This document shows, piece by piece, positions 51,075 to 62,600 of a stretch of 64,000 nucleotides of DNA (the first letter of the stretch is position 1; each line of letters opens with the position of its first letter). Location: contig NC_069095.1 in NCBI RefSeq assembly GCF_947172395.1, positions 4,526,001 through 4,590,000 on the forward strand, in the 5' to 3' direction. Made by a program: the position numbers and the translations under genes. Source of the DNA: Bicyclus anynana. Taxonomy: Eukaryota > Arthropoda > Insecta > Lepidoptera > Nymphalidae. Below the pieces are notes generated by a model, which saw nothing but the letters and a program-made list of their open reading frames with translations, ran no database searches and was not told the DNA's origin.

Positions 51075-51240
51075 TAATATTATAAAGATGTAAAGTTTGT
51101 GGTAATGCAGGGGGCTATCTCTGAATCTAATTAATCGATTTTGAAAAAAATCTTACCAATAGAAAGCTACTTTATTTGTGAGTTTCATTGACAATATTTT
51201 ATAACAGTATTCTCTAGGAAACGGGAACCGGCTAGTAAAG
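51075..51240 (-). repeat. repeat C-related unit, diverged
   Basis: GTAAAGTTTGTGGTAATGCAGG, AATCGATTTTGAAAAAAATC and GGAAACGGGAACCGGCTAG match the unit at 11583. Confidence 0.55.
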
Positions 51241-51841
51241 TATAATAATAAACGTATCTGAGCGGACATAAATATAGTACCTACCCACTTATTAGATAAA
51301 AGCTGTTCCAAGCCGTCATGTATTCAAAGCCATTCACTGCGATAGGTCACGTGTAAATTTGTACGGACCGACGAGGGTCGTTTTAATTATATCAGGAATT
51401 TATTATCCGTGAGTCGGCACTGTCAATTAACTTCAAGAATTATAGACGATTTTTACAATTGTGACGTCGTAAAATTTAATGGGGAAACTTTTAACCGATT
51501 TTAAAAAGGATGTTTTCTTTTTGGTATCTTAACTGTTTCTCAGTAGATTTTTGTGATTTTCTCTTTTGGTAGCGATGGTTTAAAAATGTATTCACATTGA
51601 TCATCAACTTGTCTTTATCTCACGTATTCTAATTAAAGTTTGAATAAGTTTGCCTTTTAGAGTAAAAATATAGGTTAAAACAAATTAGAAAATTATTTTG
51701 TCTTTAACACTCTGAATATAATTAAAAAGAAAACTAATAGAAAATACAATATTTATACAATTTTTATTTTCAAAACATCAACGCACAGTCGAAACTACTG
51801 AAGCTATGGCATTAAAATTAAGACAGTAATTTTATAACACA

Positions 51842-52055
51842 CTAGCGGACGCCCGCGACTTCGTCCACGTGGAATTCAGTTTTTCACAAATCCCGCGGGA
51901 ACCATGGATTTTTCCGGGATAAAAAGTAGCCTATGTATTAATCCAGAGTAAAATCTATTTCCACTCCAAATTGCTTCAGTAGCCGCAGCGTAAAAGAGGA
52001 ACAAACATACTTATACACTTTCACACTTTCGCCTTTATAACATTAATGTGAAGTG
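51842..52055 (+). repeat. repeat E, full-length
   Basis: CTAGCGGACGCCCGCGACTT, TTCACAAATCCCGCGGGAACC, ATAAAAAGTAGCCTATGTA and a CTTTATAACATTAATGTGAAG end. Confidence 0.8.
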
Positions 52056-52433
52056 TGATAAAATTTCACCAAGAAAACTTTTAAAAACTTTCATTTTGTG
52101 GAGCGTAAATTGATAGGTTATATAACCACGGACGTCAATAAGCAAATGATAAATATGAATAAAACAAACTTGAATTCCATAACAAAGTCCCGCAGTAGCA
52201 AAATATTTAGCAGCGCAATTTGCACAGTAACAACTACATTGCGTTAATACCTAGAATTACGTGGTGCGACAAGCAAAATACAGCCTGCCTCGACGTTCCA
52301 GTTTCACTATTCGGGAAAACTCGACCGTAAACATTTATCCTGCAGATTTAGCCTGCTCCGGATTTGTGAGCAAATCAGACCACAAACTATACGTTATCAA
52401 GGTGCGTGCATAAGTAGGCTCTATACATGTGAC

Positions 52434-52560
52434 TGCCCCTTTGGAGCAGTGGTTATCTGGCTTCGAATCACGAGGACTTGAGTTCGAGGTTGGGATATGA
52501 GATACTGAGTTTCACTATGTTTTAAGAGATGTTAAGCCGTTGGATTAGGTCATTATTAAA
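52434..52560 (+). mobile_element. tRNA-derived SINE, another family
   Basis: GCCCCTTTGGAGCAGTGG resembles a tRNA A box and TTGAGTTCGAGGTTGGG a B box, about 50 bp apart. The 3' part is short. Confidence 0.55.
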
Positions 52561-52599
52561 AACATCTGATAGTGGTCGTTAATGAATTTAGCCTAATTA

Positions 52600-52755
52600 T
52601 TAAAAATATCACGTGTCTCAAACAGTGAAAGAAAATCATCGTGAGGATATCTGCATACTGAATTTTCTCAATTCTCTGCGTGTGTGAAGTCTGCCAAGCT
52701 GCATTGGGCCAGCGTGGACTATTGGCCAGCAGCGAGCCAAATATGGGCTGATAAT
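52600..52755 (+). mobile_element. SINE family A, 3' half
   Basis: TATCACGTGTCTCAAACAGTG, GAATTTTCTCAATTCTCTGC, AAGTCTGCCAAGCTGCATTG and GAGCCAAATATGGGCTGATAA. Confidence 0.8.
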
Positions 52756-52831
52756 TTATAAATAATAAAAATATAAAATAAATATGTAAGCCCGCCAACC
52801 CATATAGCAGCACCCATATAGCAGGTTTCAA

Positions 52832-53119
52832 CCTCAGACTAAATAGAGAAGAACGTACCCAAATTCACGAACAAAATTTTGTCATTTTTTAGGAAAACGA
52901 GCATAGATATATCTTATACTAAACTAGAAGTTTTTGTCCGTTTTTTACACCATTCAACTACACAAAAATGTATTTTAACGGAGCTCTTTGACGAACACGA
53001 TAACAATTATGAAACATCGATACTATAGAGACAGTTTTTATAAAAGCATTAGATCGCTGATCATATCACTTTAACAAAAAAGTAACGTCCAGCGGGGCCT
53101 ATACAAAATTGGTCTGAGG
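52832..53119 (-). mobile_element. MITE family Q, copy 2, with 6-bp target duplication
   Basis: The element begins CCTCAGACTAAATAG and ends TTGGTCTGAGG. TTTCAA flanks both sides (52826-52831 and 53120-53125). The interior is the reverse of 38179-38486. Two copies with different 6-bp duplications and the same ends define the family. Confidence 0.85.
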
Positions 53120-53124
53120 TTTCA

Positions 53125-53810
53125 ACCCCTTAAACCTTATATTTTCTTAAGTGTTAAAGAAATTAATTCATTACTCCTGATTGCCGTTGGTAAAAATAAT
53201 TTTAGTGTATTTAGTTATTAATTTCTTGGTGTAGTCCAAACTTGCACTTGGACTGTTTTTTGAACATGACTTCTCCTTTCCTCTCTACTCGTATGTAAGT
53301 GCTAAAAGTCTATGCTAAGAATCTTTTGTTTCAATCCTTTAACGATTGAGGTTAGAACACAATACACACTGCAAAATCTAAAACGTCTACCAGCTTCAGT
53401 TTTCCCTAACACCTATTGCGTGGATATCGTCTAGTTCAAAGTGACTTTGACTTCGTAATTTTTTAGTACATTTTGAGCAAAATTTAAACTATTATGTGAA
53501 TATCGCCAAAGATTTTGAACTTTTGCTACTAACTTAGTGACTAGACGTTCAGCAATAGTTCAAAAGCTATGTCCTTATTCAGGCAAAAAGTTTTTGTGTT
53601 AGAAAACTCTTTAGTAAAAGTTGCGACGTCAAATCTCCGTCACTGATAGTTTCAAAGAGAGTGTAACGCAAACACAGGTAGATGCAAGTATTTTAAAATG
53701 TCAGAGCGTATTTTAAACTTCACACCATAAGTACTTTTTCAGTGAGTGAATTTCACCCACTTTTTAAAACTTGGTTGTTTTTTAAAACTTGAATTTACTT
53801 ATTACCTACT
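53125..53810. other. no gene recognised
   Basis: AT-rich sequence with no sustained frame. Confidence 0.4.
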
Positions 53811-53814
53811 TATT

Positions 53815-54010
53815 TCGGAAAATAGGTTCAATCATCAGCCTGTATCCAACCACTTCCACTTCCCACTACCTTTTTGATGTCATCGGATCATCTGGCTGGA
53901 TGGCATCCTACACTGCGCTTGCCGATACATGGTCTGCACTCCAGAACACGTCTGCCCAATGGTCCTTCTGCGTCTGATATGGCCCGCCCACTTCCACTTC
54001 AGTTTGCTAA
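53815..54010 (-). pseudogene. RTE-type LINE C-terminal fragment
   Basis: The minus strand reads SKLKWKWAGHIRRR and, after frame slips, RVLECRPCIGKRSVGCHP and DDIKKVVGSGSGWIQ, matching the KLKWQWAGHIARR / VLEW.PRTGKRSVGRPP / DDIKKVAG pattern of RTE-type ORF2 ends. It is heavily decayed. Confidence 0.65.
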
Positions 54011-54224
54011 TATTTTAGGCTACGTCGATTAATTTAGTTCTCCTACAGATTTCCTCATTCAAAAAATAGACTAATTAAAAAGAGGAAGTTTTTACGCAAC
54101 TAACTCACATTAAATTTATTAACATACAAAACTTGATTTATAATACTTAACGTCGTTTCTAATTAGGATGAACTTTAATAACCAGTACATATAATTAATA
54201 GATTTAATATTACAAATCGTTTAT

Positions 54225-54505
54225 CATCATTAGCAACCCACTGTTGAGCACAAGTCCCTTCTCAGAATGAGAGGAGTTAAGCCAATAGTCCAGCACGCTG
54301 GCTCAATGCGATTCGCAGACTTCACACACGAAGAGAGAGAATTCTCAGATATGCGATGTTTTTGATGTTTCCTCACGATTTTTTTCCTGCACCGTTTGAG
54401 ACACGTGATATTTAATTTCATAAAATGCACAAATCTGAAAAGTTGGAGGTGCACGTCCTGGAATCGAAGGCAGAGGTCATATCCACTGGGCTATCACGGC
54501 TCTTA
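54225..54505 (-). mobile_element. SINE family A, near full-length
   Basis: Reversed head GAGCCGTGATAGCCCAGTGG at the right edge; ACCTCTGCCTTCGATTCC, CACCTCCAACTTTTCAG, and the 3' end at 54229 with ATGATGATAA reversed. The B box is deleted. Confidence 0.85.
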
Positions 54506-54509
54506 ATGA

Positions 54510-54935
54510 TTTAAATCATACTAAATATTTTATTGCTTACCGTAAGTGCCTGTTTAAGATTTGATAAATTTGTATTACCGGAAGCTTGGTGCAAAATGTT
54601 TCTTCGTATCAGCATAAAACAGGAAATCATTTGTATTCATCAAATATAACAAGTTTAATCTCAGTGCCTACATTTTATAGCCGTCACAAAATGCCGGATG
54701 AATAAGCGTATTTCAGATTTTCAGGTCATAAAAAATAAAGCGGCAGACGCGAAGAAAGGCGGATAGGCCCATTCATCATCGCCTTGTTAATCTGACCGTA
54801 TAGTCGAATATTGCTTTAAAACATTCCAAAAAGTCGTAAAAATAAATATCAACGTTGTGTTTTTGGATGTATTTATTATGCTGCTTAGCTTATACAAGAG
54901 AACCGGAATCGAATCTTGCCTCACATCTTAAAAAG
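54510..54935. other. no gene recognised
   Basis: Mixed sequence without sustained frames. Confidence 0.4.
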
Positions 54936-54939
54936 TGAC

Positions 54940-55402
54940 CTTCATATTCAAAAATTTCATATTTTTGAGGTTTTCCGGAAATCTTCAAGTATAAAGCTAA
55001 CCTCTGTATTTTTTTTTTCAAAATTTTAGGTTTGGTAGTTTCGGAGAAAGTGGGGGGGGGGGGAATTGTCTATTTTCTCGAATAACTTGGAAACTATTTA
55101 TTTCAAAATTACAATAAAAATATTTTTAAAATCCTTTCATTAGGACCTTTCATTTGATGTATCACATGATGCAATTTTAAGATTTTTTTTTTGTAATTTT
55201 CCGTCTTGCCCCCCATAAGTGCCCCCCATATTCAAATTTTACCTATTCACGATACATCCCTGTATTTGGGTCACTAAAATTTATATGTGTACCAAATTTC
55301 AACTGGGTCCACTACATTCGGAGAAAACAGACAGACATTAAAATGTGCGCTAGTGATATTATAAGGATTCCGTTTATGTACTACGTACGTTCGGAACCCT
55401 AA
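54940..55402 (+). repeat. interspersed repeat J
   Basis: CCTTCATATTCAAAAATTTC, GAGGTTTTCCGG, CTATTTTCTCGAATAACTTGG, TGCCCCCCATAAGTGCCCCCC, GACAGACATTAAAATG and TACGTTCGGAACCCTAAG are phrases of a repeat widespread in Lepidoptera, possibly a degenerate non-LTR element. An 11-G run lies at 55053-55063. No ORF is seen. Confidence 0.55.
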
Positions 55403-55409
55403 GAATATA

Positions 55410-55800
55410 CGAAAGTTAAAAACATGTATTTTTAAACATGTAACAAGTAGGTACCTACTCGTATGGTATGTGTTGGTATATGAACGTTTTAAAAGTTGCT
55501 GAAAACTATCCGTGACGTGCGTCTGTAATGTTGAAGTGCTCTTAAAAACCCGCGTCGTCGTTTGAAGCCTACATTAATGATGTCATGCTCAATGTAAGCA
55601 ACACAGTTTTTGTTTACGTTTGTAAAGGGACCGAGGTTGGTGAACTGCGTTACGGGAACATATTTTTCAAAAAAAAAAATTACAAAGTAATTGTTAACGT
55701 TACACACGTATAGGTCGCGGTTTATAAATTGAATTATGTGTAATAAGTATTTTCGAGTGTTAACGACGGTTGAGTGACAATAGCAACGTTGACACCATTA
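55410..55800. other. unassigned
   Basis: A minus-strand ORF at 55489-55707 (containing YVPVTQFTNLGPFTNVNKN) is unrecognised. Its composition is less AT-biased than its neighbours, but I see no splice or poly(A) support. Confidence 0.3.
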
Positions 55801-55807
55801 CAATACC

Positions 55808-55850
55808 GTACGAAAATTCAAATTCAAATAGAATTTATTCCAAAGATGTA
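55808..55850 (-). repeat. LINE-type 3' tail
   Basis: AATTCAAATTCAAATAGAATTTATTCC is the reverse of a GGAATAAATTCTATTTGAATTTGAATT tail, typical of insect non-LTR elements. Confidence 0.5.
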
Positions 55851-56035
55851 ACATGTTAGTGCATTATTTTCAAACATAGCAGTAATATTGTGATTGGAAC
55901 CATCCCATTAAGTTTGCAGTATTACTACTGTAACTTGTGACGGGCGGCCCCGCTCTTCCATAATATATAGTAGACTAATACATTTGATATAAATAATCAT
56001 TAATACTAAATTACTAATAACATACAAGAATGCAT

Positions 56036-56110
56036 GTATTTGTGTTTGTGAGTGGTTTGTGTGTGTTGTGTTTGAGTGGTGTGTGTGAGTATGTGTACAT
56101 GAGCATGCGA
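56036..56110. repeat. imperfect GT-rich simple repeat
   Basis: GTGTGTGTTGTGTTTGAGTGG and similar runs. The short ORFs across it are by-products. Confidence 0.75.
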
Positions 56111-56114
56111 GTTT

Positions 56115-57230
56115 GTGCAAGTTTTTATATTCCGATTTATGCTACACTTGATGCAAAAGGTTTGCAAAAAGGCCTATCCCCGTCCCTGGCCTACGCTAAC
56201 CAATCGGCAATTTACTTATATCTAAAAAATCTTGATAATTCCACTTTAACAATGAAATCATTATTTTATCAAAAAAGTTTGCTACAACGTTCTATGACAT
56301 CGTTAATTCATCTTGAATTTGTCCCCAACGGACAAGCATAAATTCATTGACCGTACAACCCGAGTTTTATGAGATTTTTTTGAAGACTTATGATTAGTTT
56401 GTTTGTTTGTTTGCTAAACTTATTGGTAACAGAAAAAACAATACAATAAAAATAAAGCAAGCATTTTCCTTTCCATATAAATTTTACATGAAACAACTTT
56501 GTAGACATAATTTCGAGAACTTTCATTGTTTACAATCAAATCAATGTTCCAAAGAGGGCAACGTTATATACGACAATAATATATAATATATATACGTACT
56601 CAATAAGATTGCTCGTAATATATAAGCCTACGCAAATTGAATCACAAGTAAAACATGACTTCAAAAGTTTGTAACATGACTGTACAACCATTGTTTAACC
56701 CTTCTTTAATGGTTTTACAAAGTTTTGACTTCGTCAGAGATGAATCAGAAATAGCCATACAATAGACCTTTCCGAACAACTTGAGTTTTAAACAACTTTA
56801 TAGTAGAGTTTGAGTTGTTTTAACAACAGCAATTATACTTTGTTTCAAAATACGTTAATTAAGTTCAGTTTGTACTGTTATGGTAATTATCGTGCAGAAA
56901 TATGTACCTATTTAATAAAATTTCACAACGATATTTTATACTAGAGATAGGCCACTAAAAGGCAAAGCGCAAACGATAGCGCATCAAAAATGAAGCGGTC
57001 AAAGGTGCATAATTATCTTAACTTCATTTAGTCGCTTATTTAACAACGAAAGTTATTTGAATAAATAATACCTAAATATTGTCTACAATGTCGAGTTGTG
57101 AGTTCAGAAAATGTAAAAACTATGTATACTCAAATATATAATGTAATTAAACACAAAATGGTGCATGTGTGCGCTTAGTGGAGTAGCTAAATTCGGATCA
57201 CTTTTTGTGGAGATTTTGCACGGACGTAAC
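56115..57230. other. AT-rich intergenic stretch
   Basis: No gene is recognised. The 56030-56341 frame begins in the simple repeat and has no motif. Confidence 0.4.
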
Positions 57231-57234
57231 ATAT

Positions 57235-57430
57235 GTATAATATATATCGTTGAAATTTCGGCTTTCCGAAACACTGTTTGTTTTACCGTCTTAATCTGGA
57301 TTGGTGATTTTATTCCGCTACAATAAAGTATAGCCTATGACACTCACAAATAACGTAGCTTTCTATTAATAAAAATTCAAAATCCGTTCAGTGGATTCAG
57401 AGATTACCCCATAACCCATCACATACTCAT
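57235..57430 (-). repeat. repeat C-related unit, diverged
   Basis: AGTATAGCCTATGACACTCAC, AATAACGTAGCTTTCTATTAA and AAAATCCGTTCAGTGGATTC resemble the bodies of the C/E-type repeats. Confidence 0.45.
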
Positions 57431-57462
57431 AAACTTTTACTAAGTTGATTTTTTTAAAGAAT

Positions 57463-57635
57463 ATATGTTATTTTTTTTAAAATATGATTAATATTCTCAA
57501 TCCCCTGCGACTGACTAGTTGGGAAAGACTGTATTAGGAGTGAATACGACAATAGACCAACGGGGCGGGGATTAAACCACCACCCCTTGGTGGTGAATCC
57601 GACTACTCTTACCGTTAAACTATTGAGGCTTCAAT
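57463..57635 (-). mobile_element. SINE family G, full-length
   Basis: Minus strand: AGCCTCAATAGTTTAACGG and GTAAGAGTAG head, GGTGGTTTAATCCCCGCCCC at the B box (diverged), then GTCGTATTCACTCCTAATAC. Confidence 0.8.
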
Positions 57636-57639
57636 TAAA

Positions 57640-58310
57640 GAAATTAAATTCAATTCAAGATATTTGTCTTGGATTTAATTTATTATTTTTTTTGAAAGGT
57701 ATGAGACTTTGAGAATGCAAACTTGGCTGTCGTTACAAATTCATCTAAATATTGCTCGATAAGATACACACGTTATGACTACAGAGTTTTACCTGCACAG
57801 TTTTATTTAATCAAAATTTCAATCAAAATCATTATAAAAAGCTGTACACTGTACAGTTCTAATTTTTGCCTACACACGGACAATTTAACTGAACAGATCG
57901 ATCTAAAACTAGCTAGTACGAGTATAACTATCACAGTTTACTTTTGTCAGTAACCTCTTAAATTTTTAGAACGACACCAAATAGTAGGCAACGTTGGAAC
58001 GAATATTGGAAAATAATAACAGAAGCAGAAAACGCCGCGCCAATCAAAATCTATTCAAATGGCATGCTAATAAAAATACCTAATGTATTTTTAATAGTTC
58101 TTTTGGACTGGAAATGCACAGATATCTGTTCCTAACATCTAATTTCTACACATTCCCTCTTGGCCCTCTGCCAGCCGTTCAGTTCGTGATAAAATGCATT
58201 TAAAATGTGAAATTTGCTTTTTAACTCATTCCATATTGAAGTTTAATCTTCAATTAAATTAGTCTTCATGAGAAATAGGTAGTAATTATAGTAAACTATG
58301 TCATCCTAAC
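57640..58310. other. AT-rich stretch
   Basis: No gene is recognised. Confidence 0.45.
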
Positions 58311-58312
58311 GG

Positions 58313-58508
58313 AATTGAGAAACGTGATAAAGCAGTGCATATGACCTCTGCCTTCGATTCGGAGGAAGTAGATTCGAATCCGGTCCAGAGCATGTTCCTC
58401 CAACTTTTCAGTTAGGTATGTGCATTTTAAGAAATTAAATATCCCGCTAAAAAGAAAAAAAGAAAAAACAGCGTGAGGAAACCTGCTCACCAGACAATTT
58501 TCTTAAGA
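58313..58508 (+). mobile_element. SINE family A, 3'-truncated
   Basis: ACGTGATAAAGCAGTGCATATG head, GTAGATTCGAATCCGG, TCCTCCAACTTTTCAG, an A/G-rich expansion at 58447-58470, GTGAGGAAACCTGCTCACC. It ends near 58508. Confidence 0.78.
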
Positions 58509-58509
58509 G

Positions 58510-58955
58510 TGTGCAATATGTAATTTGGTGGTTAGAAATGGTTCTGGATCTCAGATTCTGGAAAAGTTAGGAGCCTGATATTTGGGTAAATGATATTTCA
58601 AAGAGTTAGCTTCGTTATGACTATACAAAATACACAATTTGTAAAACTTTTCTCGATAGTTTATTTTTTTGAAAAATACTTGTTTTGCTCACATTTTGCT
58701 TTCAATCTCAGGAAAAGCAAACTTATTTTCTTAAATTTTTGTTTTGTATAGAAAATTAGGTATATATCTTGAACATGGCCATTTTGTTTTTCGTTATGTT
58801 GTTTAATTTACTTGCAATTAGGTAAAATGGTTTTGGCGCTCACGTCATAAAATTTGCGTCGCGCGTCAATCGCTCCGTGCTTTTCACTCACGTGAAAGTC
58901 ATAATTCGGCGTCTCGCTTGCGCTTCAAATTTTATCCATATCGTACCGACGTGCT
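58510..58955. other. no gene recognised
   Basis: A CG-richer patch (GCGTCGCGCGTCAATCG) at 58855-58900 has no matching frame. Confidence 0.35.
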
Positions 58956-58960
58956 GCGCG

Positions 58961-59065
58961 CTCTTAATGCTTTGTGTGCGTGAAGTCTGCCAATCCGCAT
59001 TAGCGTTAGCGATCGTAGAAAGAGAATCGACGTGCCACTTGGCTACGGGGGCAAGCCTTTGTCCA
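58961..59065. repeat. SINE A scrap followed by one arm of the 9686-type MITE
   Basis: GTGTGCGTGAAGTCTGCCAATCCGCATT is SINE A. It is joined directly to AGCGTTAGCGATCGTAGAAAGAG..GTGCCACTTGGC, matching the right arm of the MITE at 9686-9889. Confidence 0.55.
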
Positions 59066-59069
59066 GTTG

Positions 59070-60355
59070 TAAATTCCCATCGGCTGATAATAATGAACTG
59101 GTAATTAAAAAACCCATATTAAAAAGTAAAACGTAGAGACTGTAGACTCACCTTATATTACAATTTTCATTTCCAAACCTCTGGGAAAAACGATAGGTAA
59201 TAATAGGCAATCATGCTCAAGTGCCTCCATTTAGAACAGCCGGTGGACTCCTAAATTTCTTAATACTATTTGAATAGGTGAACCTGAACTTTCGCAATGT
59301 CTTTTTTTAGAATCAAAAGCTGGGAATGTTTCAAATAAATATACTAAAAGGTATAATTATTGTATTTACAAATTTAAGAAAAAAAAGCCTACTCTTTGTA
59401 ATACCTCCGTTTGAGAAATAAAAATATCCACCATACCATCAAATAAATAAAAGATATAAATAATATTAAATTAATTCCTGCAATCTACTTAGAATTACGA
59501 GGTTTAATAAAAAAAAATCAAAATTAATTTATTTCAATTAGGCTTAGTTTACCAAGCACTTTTGAAAAGTCATGATTATGTCAAAACTTGATTTAATGGT
59601 GGTAATAATAGTCAAAAATTTTGACTATTATTACACCAAAATCGGCAAACATCTATTGTTCATACTTCTAAGTGAATAATTTATAAGGCAAAACAACGTT
59701 TGCTGAGTCAGCTAGTAGTATTCTAAAATTCTCTTTTCAAAATATAGTGTACATAATCCCTGTACATGTTTTGACGAAAGGTCAGAAGAAATCCCGTTCA
59801 ATCTCGACGAAAAGAAAACTGTAATAAGAAAAAGTCGGATAAGATACCACACATCGATCTCCAACTCAATAAATTACAGTAGTAAGTTAACAGGGTCAGG
59901 AACTATTGGCAATAGTCCAACATCTTGACATATTCTGGTACTGCTTTTGCAAGAGCTTGTGAGCACTTTATCACACGAAACTTGCCTTTTCCTACGCGTG
60001 TTGTATACGAAAAATTTAACTCAACGAAATTGGACAGATAGAAATATCCTTCTGCAACGTGCAGATAGACAATAATAAAATACGATTTTGTAGAATATTA
60101 TAAAATCCGGGTGTTAACAAGGACATACAAGTTTGCTACTCTAACGCTATGAAACGACAAAGCCGCTTTTTTGTATACCAATACACTACTTCTTTTTTCT
60201 CTATTATTTGTTTATTTCCTTGTTTTGTGGTGTTCAAATAAAGTGTTGAAATAAATAAGTTTATTTGTTACGCAATTTTGTACTTTATAAAGAGCACAGA
60301 AGTAGAAACAGCTCTTTCTTATATAGACAAACTTTTAATTTAATAAGATAATAAT
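59070..60355. other. AT-rich intergenic stretch with one LINE tail
   Basis: Apart from a reversed LINE tail at 59515-59575 (TTTATTTCAATTAGGCTTAG, CCAAGCACTTTTGAAAAGTC) I see nothing coding or repetitive. Confidence 0.45.
59515..59575 (-). mobile_element. LINE 3' tail of the same type as the 37.4-kb tail
   Basis: Reversed, it reads GACTTTTCAAAAGTGCTTGG, TAAACTAAGCC and AATTGAAATAAATTAATTTTG. It is a very short truncated insertion. Confidence 0.7.
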
Positions 60356-60358
60356 ATT

Positions 60359-61100
60359 GTATGTGTCGGAGGATTAGATAGTAGCGCCATCTTATATTAA
60401 TTAGAGTAACTAATTAGGTGACGATATGTTGTTAGAAACGTCAAGGAGTACGTGTCGTTTATCTGTTGTTTGTCTGTGGACATCTGTCAGTTGGCGATCT
60501 CTGAGAGAACTCGCGGTAGATTTCAAGTTGATTCAGTTGAACGCTTTAGCTGGATCTAGTCAGTTTAGTGTATCTTAGTGAAGGAATTGGGTGAGTCAGT
60601 TATCCGTATAGTGAGGCCATTATAATAGTAACATTCCGTTGTTAGTTACTTGGCTAGAAGGCAACACGAGCGTGGAAAGAGAGCATTAACCGGTTGTAAA
60701 AGACGTCTTTAATCCTGCCACTGACGGTTGCCAGCCCGTAATTTCACTCGTGACTGTTTTACTGCCATACGCTAGATAATTCTGGTTTACATCTGATAGT
60801 GTCAGCGCTATACTTGATCAATATTGTAGTTAGAGGGTAGAACTGTATTAGTAAGTTAAGCGATCGATTCGGTGATTATCGATAGTGTTACTTTGGGTAT
60901 TTGCCATCCTTGACAAGTAAAGTTTAGAACCTGCTCTGAGACTATGGCTTCTCCGTTAACAGAAGTGGAATTTAGTCAGCTCCACCGACATATATAAAAA
61001 TTACTAGACGGATAGGAGATGGTCCAAAATTGTATGGAGTCCAGGATCAGTCATTGTACCCTAGCGGAAATAAAAGAAGACATTTTTTTTAACTATTTTT
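60359..61100 (+). other. GC-richer leader-like block with short broken ORF
   Basis: This block is less AT-rich and non-repetitive in this window. It starts TGTATGTGTCGGAGG..ATAGTAGCGCCATCT, which is LTR-like, and contains initiator-like TCAGTTG/TCAGTTT. ATG at 60944 reads MASPLTEVEFSQLHRHI then stops. One frame over, the reading continues KITRRIGDGPKLYGVQDQSL and YPSGNKRRHFF to about 61090. It looks like the 5' leader and protein start of an LTR-type element or of a gene, with one frameshift. I do not recognise the protein, and no downstream coding follows. Confidence 0.35.
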
Positions 61101-61104
61101 GATT

Positions 61105-61540
61105 ATAAAAATCTACGAATTTACTTTATTCCTTTCAAAATAATATTCATTATTTCCTAAGAAATGCAATAATAATAAGGGTAATAATGGCGGATAAATG
61201 ATGTTTTCAATGCAGTAATCGATTTGACGTTTGCTGTCAATTGTCATGTCATAGTTGCTCTATGGGCGCAATCTTGATATAACTCAAAAACTTGGGTTTT
61301 TATTTTATTTATTTCTTTATAATTAGTTAGATTTATTTACTTTAATAAATTTTAATAAAATTCTTGTATTTTTTTAATGATTCGAGGTACAAGAGTGGAC
61401 CTGAAATAGACCATCTCCTTTAATATTAACGTGAGCAAAGCCCATGTAAAAGTTAGTTAAAAGTAATAATATCTTGAAATTGTACAGTACAGTGATTTAC
61501 AAGTTGTTGTTTTCTCAAGTCGTAACGGTTGTCCGCAAGT
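61105..61540. other. AT-rich stretch
   Basis: No gene is recognised. ACCATCTCCT at 61417-61426 is complementary to AGGAGATGGT at 61014-61023, which may be chance. Confidence 0.4.
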
Positions 61541-61541
61541 G

Positions 61542-61565
61542 ATGGATGGCGTGAAAGCTGGTGAA
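61542..61565 (+). CDS. possible mini first exon
   Basis: ATG GAT GGC at 61542 gives MDGVKAGE and then a strong donor, GAA|GTAAGT. Only eight codons, so support is thin; the less AT-rich 5' flank is in its favour. Confidence 0.2.
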
Positions 61566-61734
61566 GTAAGTGGTTTTGTGGGCGACTTCGGTTTCAGTAA
61601 AGTGCTTTCCAACAGTTCAACTATATAAATTATTATACACGTAACATTAAAGCTTTGTTAGGAATAGATCAAACCACAACTCATTTAAGAAGCAAGCAAG
61701 TTGATTTTTAATGAAAATAAAATAAAATAATCAT

Positions 61735-62045
61735 CTCGTCATTATCAACACTCTCTGCTGAGCTCGAGTCTCCTCTCAGAATGAGAGGGTTTAGGCCAAT
61801 AGTCCACCACGCTGGCCCATTGCGGATTGGCAGACTTTACACACGCAGAGATTTAAGAAAATTCTCTGGTATGCAGGTTTCCTCACGATGTTTTCCTTTC
61901 TCCGATTGAGACACGTGATATTTAATTTCTTAAAAAACACACAACTGAAAAGTTGGAGGTGCATGCCCCGGGCCGGATTCGAACCCACACCCTCCGGAAT
62001 CGGAGGCAGAGGTCATATCCACTGGGCAGTGGGCTATAACGGCTC
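61735..62045 (-). mobile_element. SINE family A, full-length
   Basis: Reversed head GAGCCGTTATAGCCC with a short duplication (GGGCAGTGGGC), GTGTGGGTTCGAATCCGG, ATGCACCTCCAACTTTTCAG and the 3' end at 61740. Confidence 0.9.
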
Positions 62046-62321
62046 GTAATGAGATAGTTTTCGAAGACATTTTGTGTTAGCCCAAGAGACCACTTGCATT
62101 TTGCAAGGTGTATTAATGACCACGACACAATTAATGTTGACTTTAATAGCACTTTAATGAACTTCTACGAACTTTATTTAACAGTGTTTTAGTACCTACG
62201 TAATACCTCTTGAAACTTTCAAGAACATTCGTAGCGTTCCAACAAATGTGAATTATGTACGTAAATTTTCCAGTGAGAAAACACTTCATTGTTTTTCAGT
62301 TTAAAAGTATCACTGCAATAT

Positions 62322-62398
62322 ACTCAGAGACACAATTATCCGGGCACTTTAATATGACGCGAGTATATTAAAGTGGGCGGATAATTGTGCCTCTGAGT
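62322..62398. mobile_element. minimal foldback element, 77 bp
   Basis: ACTCAGAGACACAATTATCC and ACTTTAATATGACG pair with CGAGTATATTAAAGTGG and GGATAATTGTGCCTCTGAGT. Almost the whole element is hairpin, with 3-4 mismatches. It would be a fully palindromic MITE. Confidence 0.75.
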
Positions 62399-62600
62399 TT
62401 ATTATACGAAATATTAAAAGCGATGTTAAAATGATATTGGGGCATAGATTAGGTTCGTATGTCTATTTACCCGACTAAAAAATTAGGAGGTTCTATATTT
62501 GGTCGAGTCTACAAATAGACGTTTCATGAGTACCTACTTGTAAAATAAGCCAAATGAAATAAATAAAATTTGAATTGTAGTTTTAATGTGACTCCTCTGA

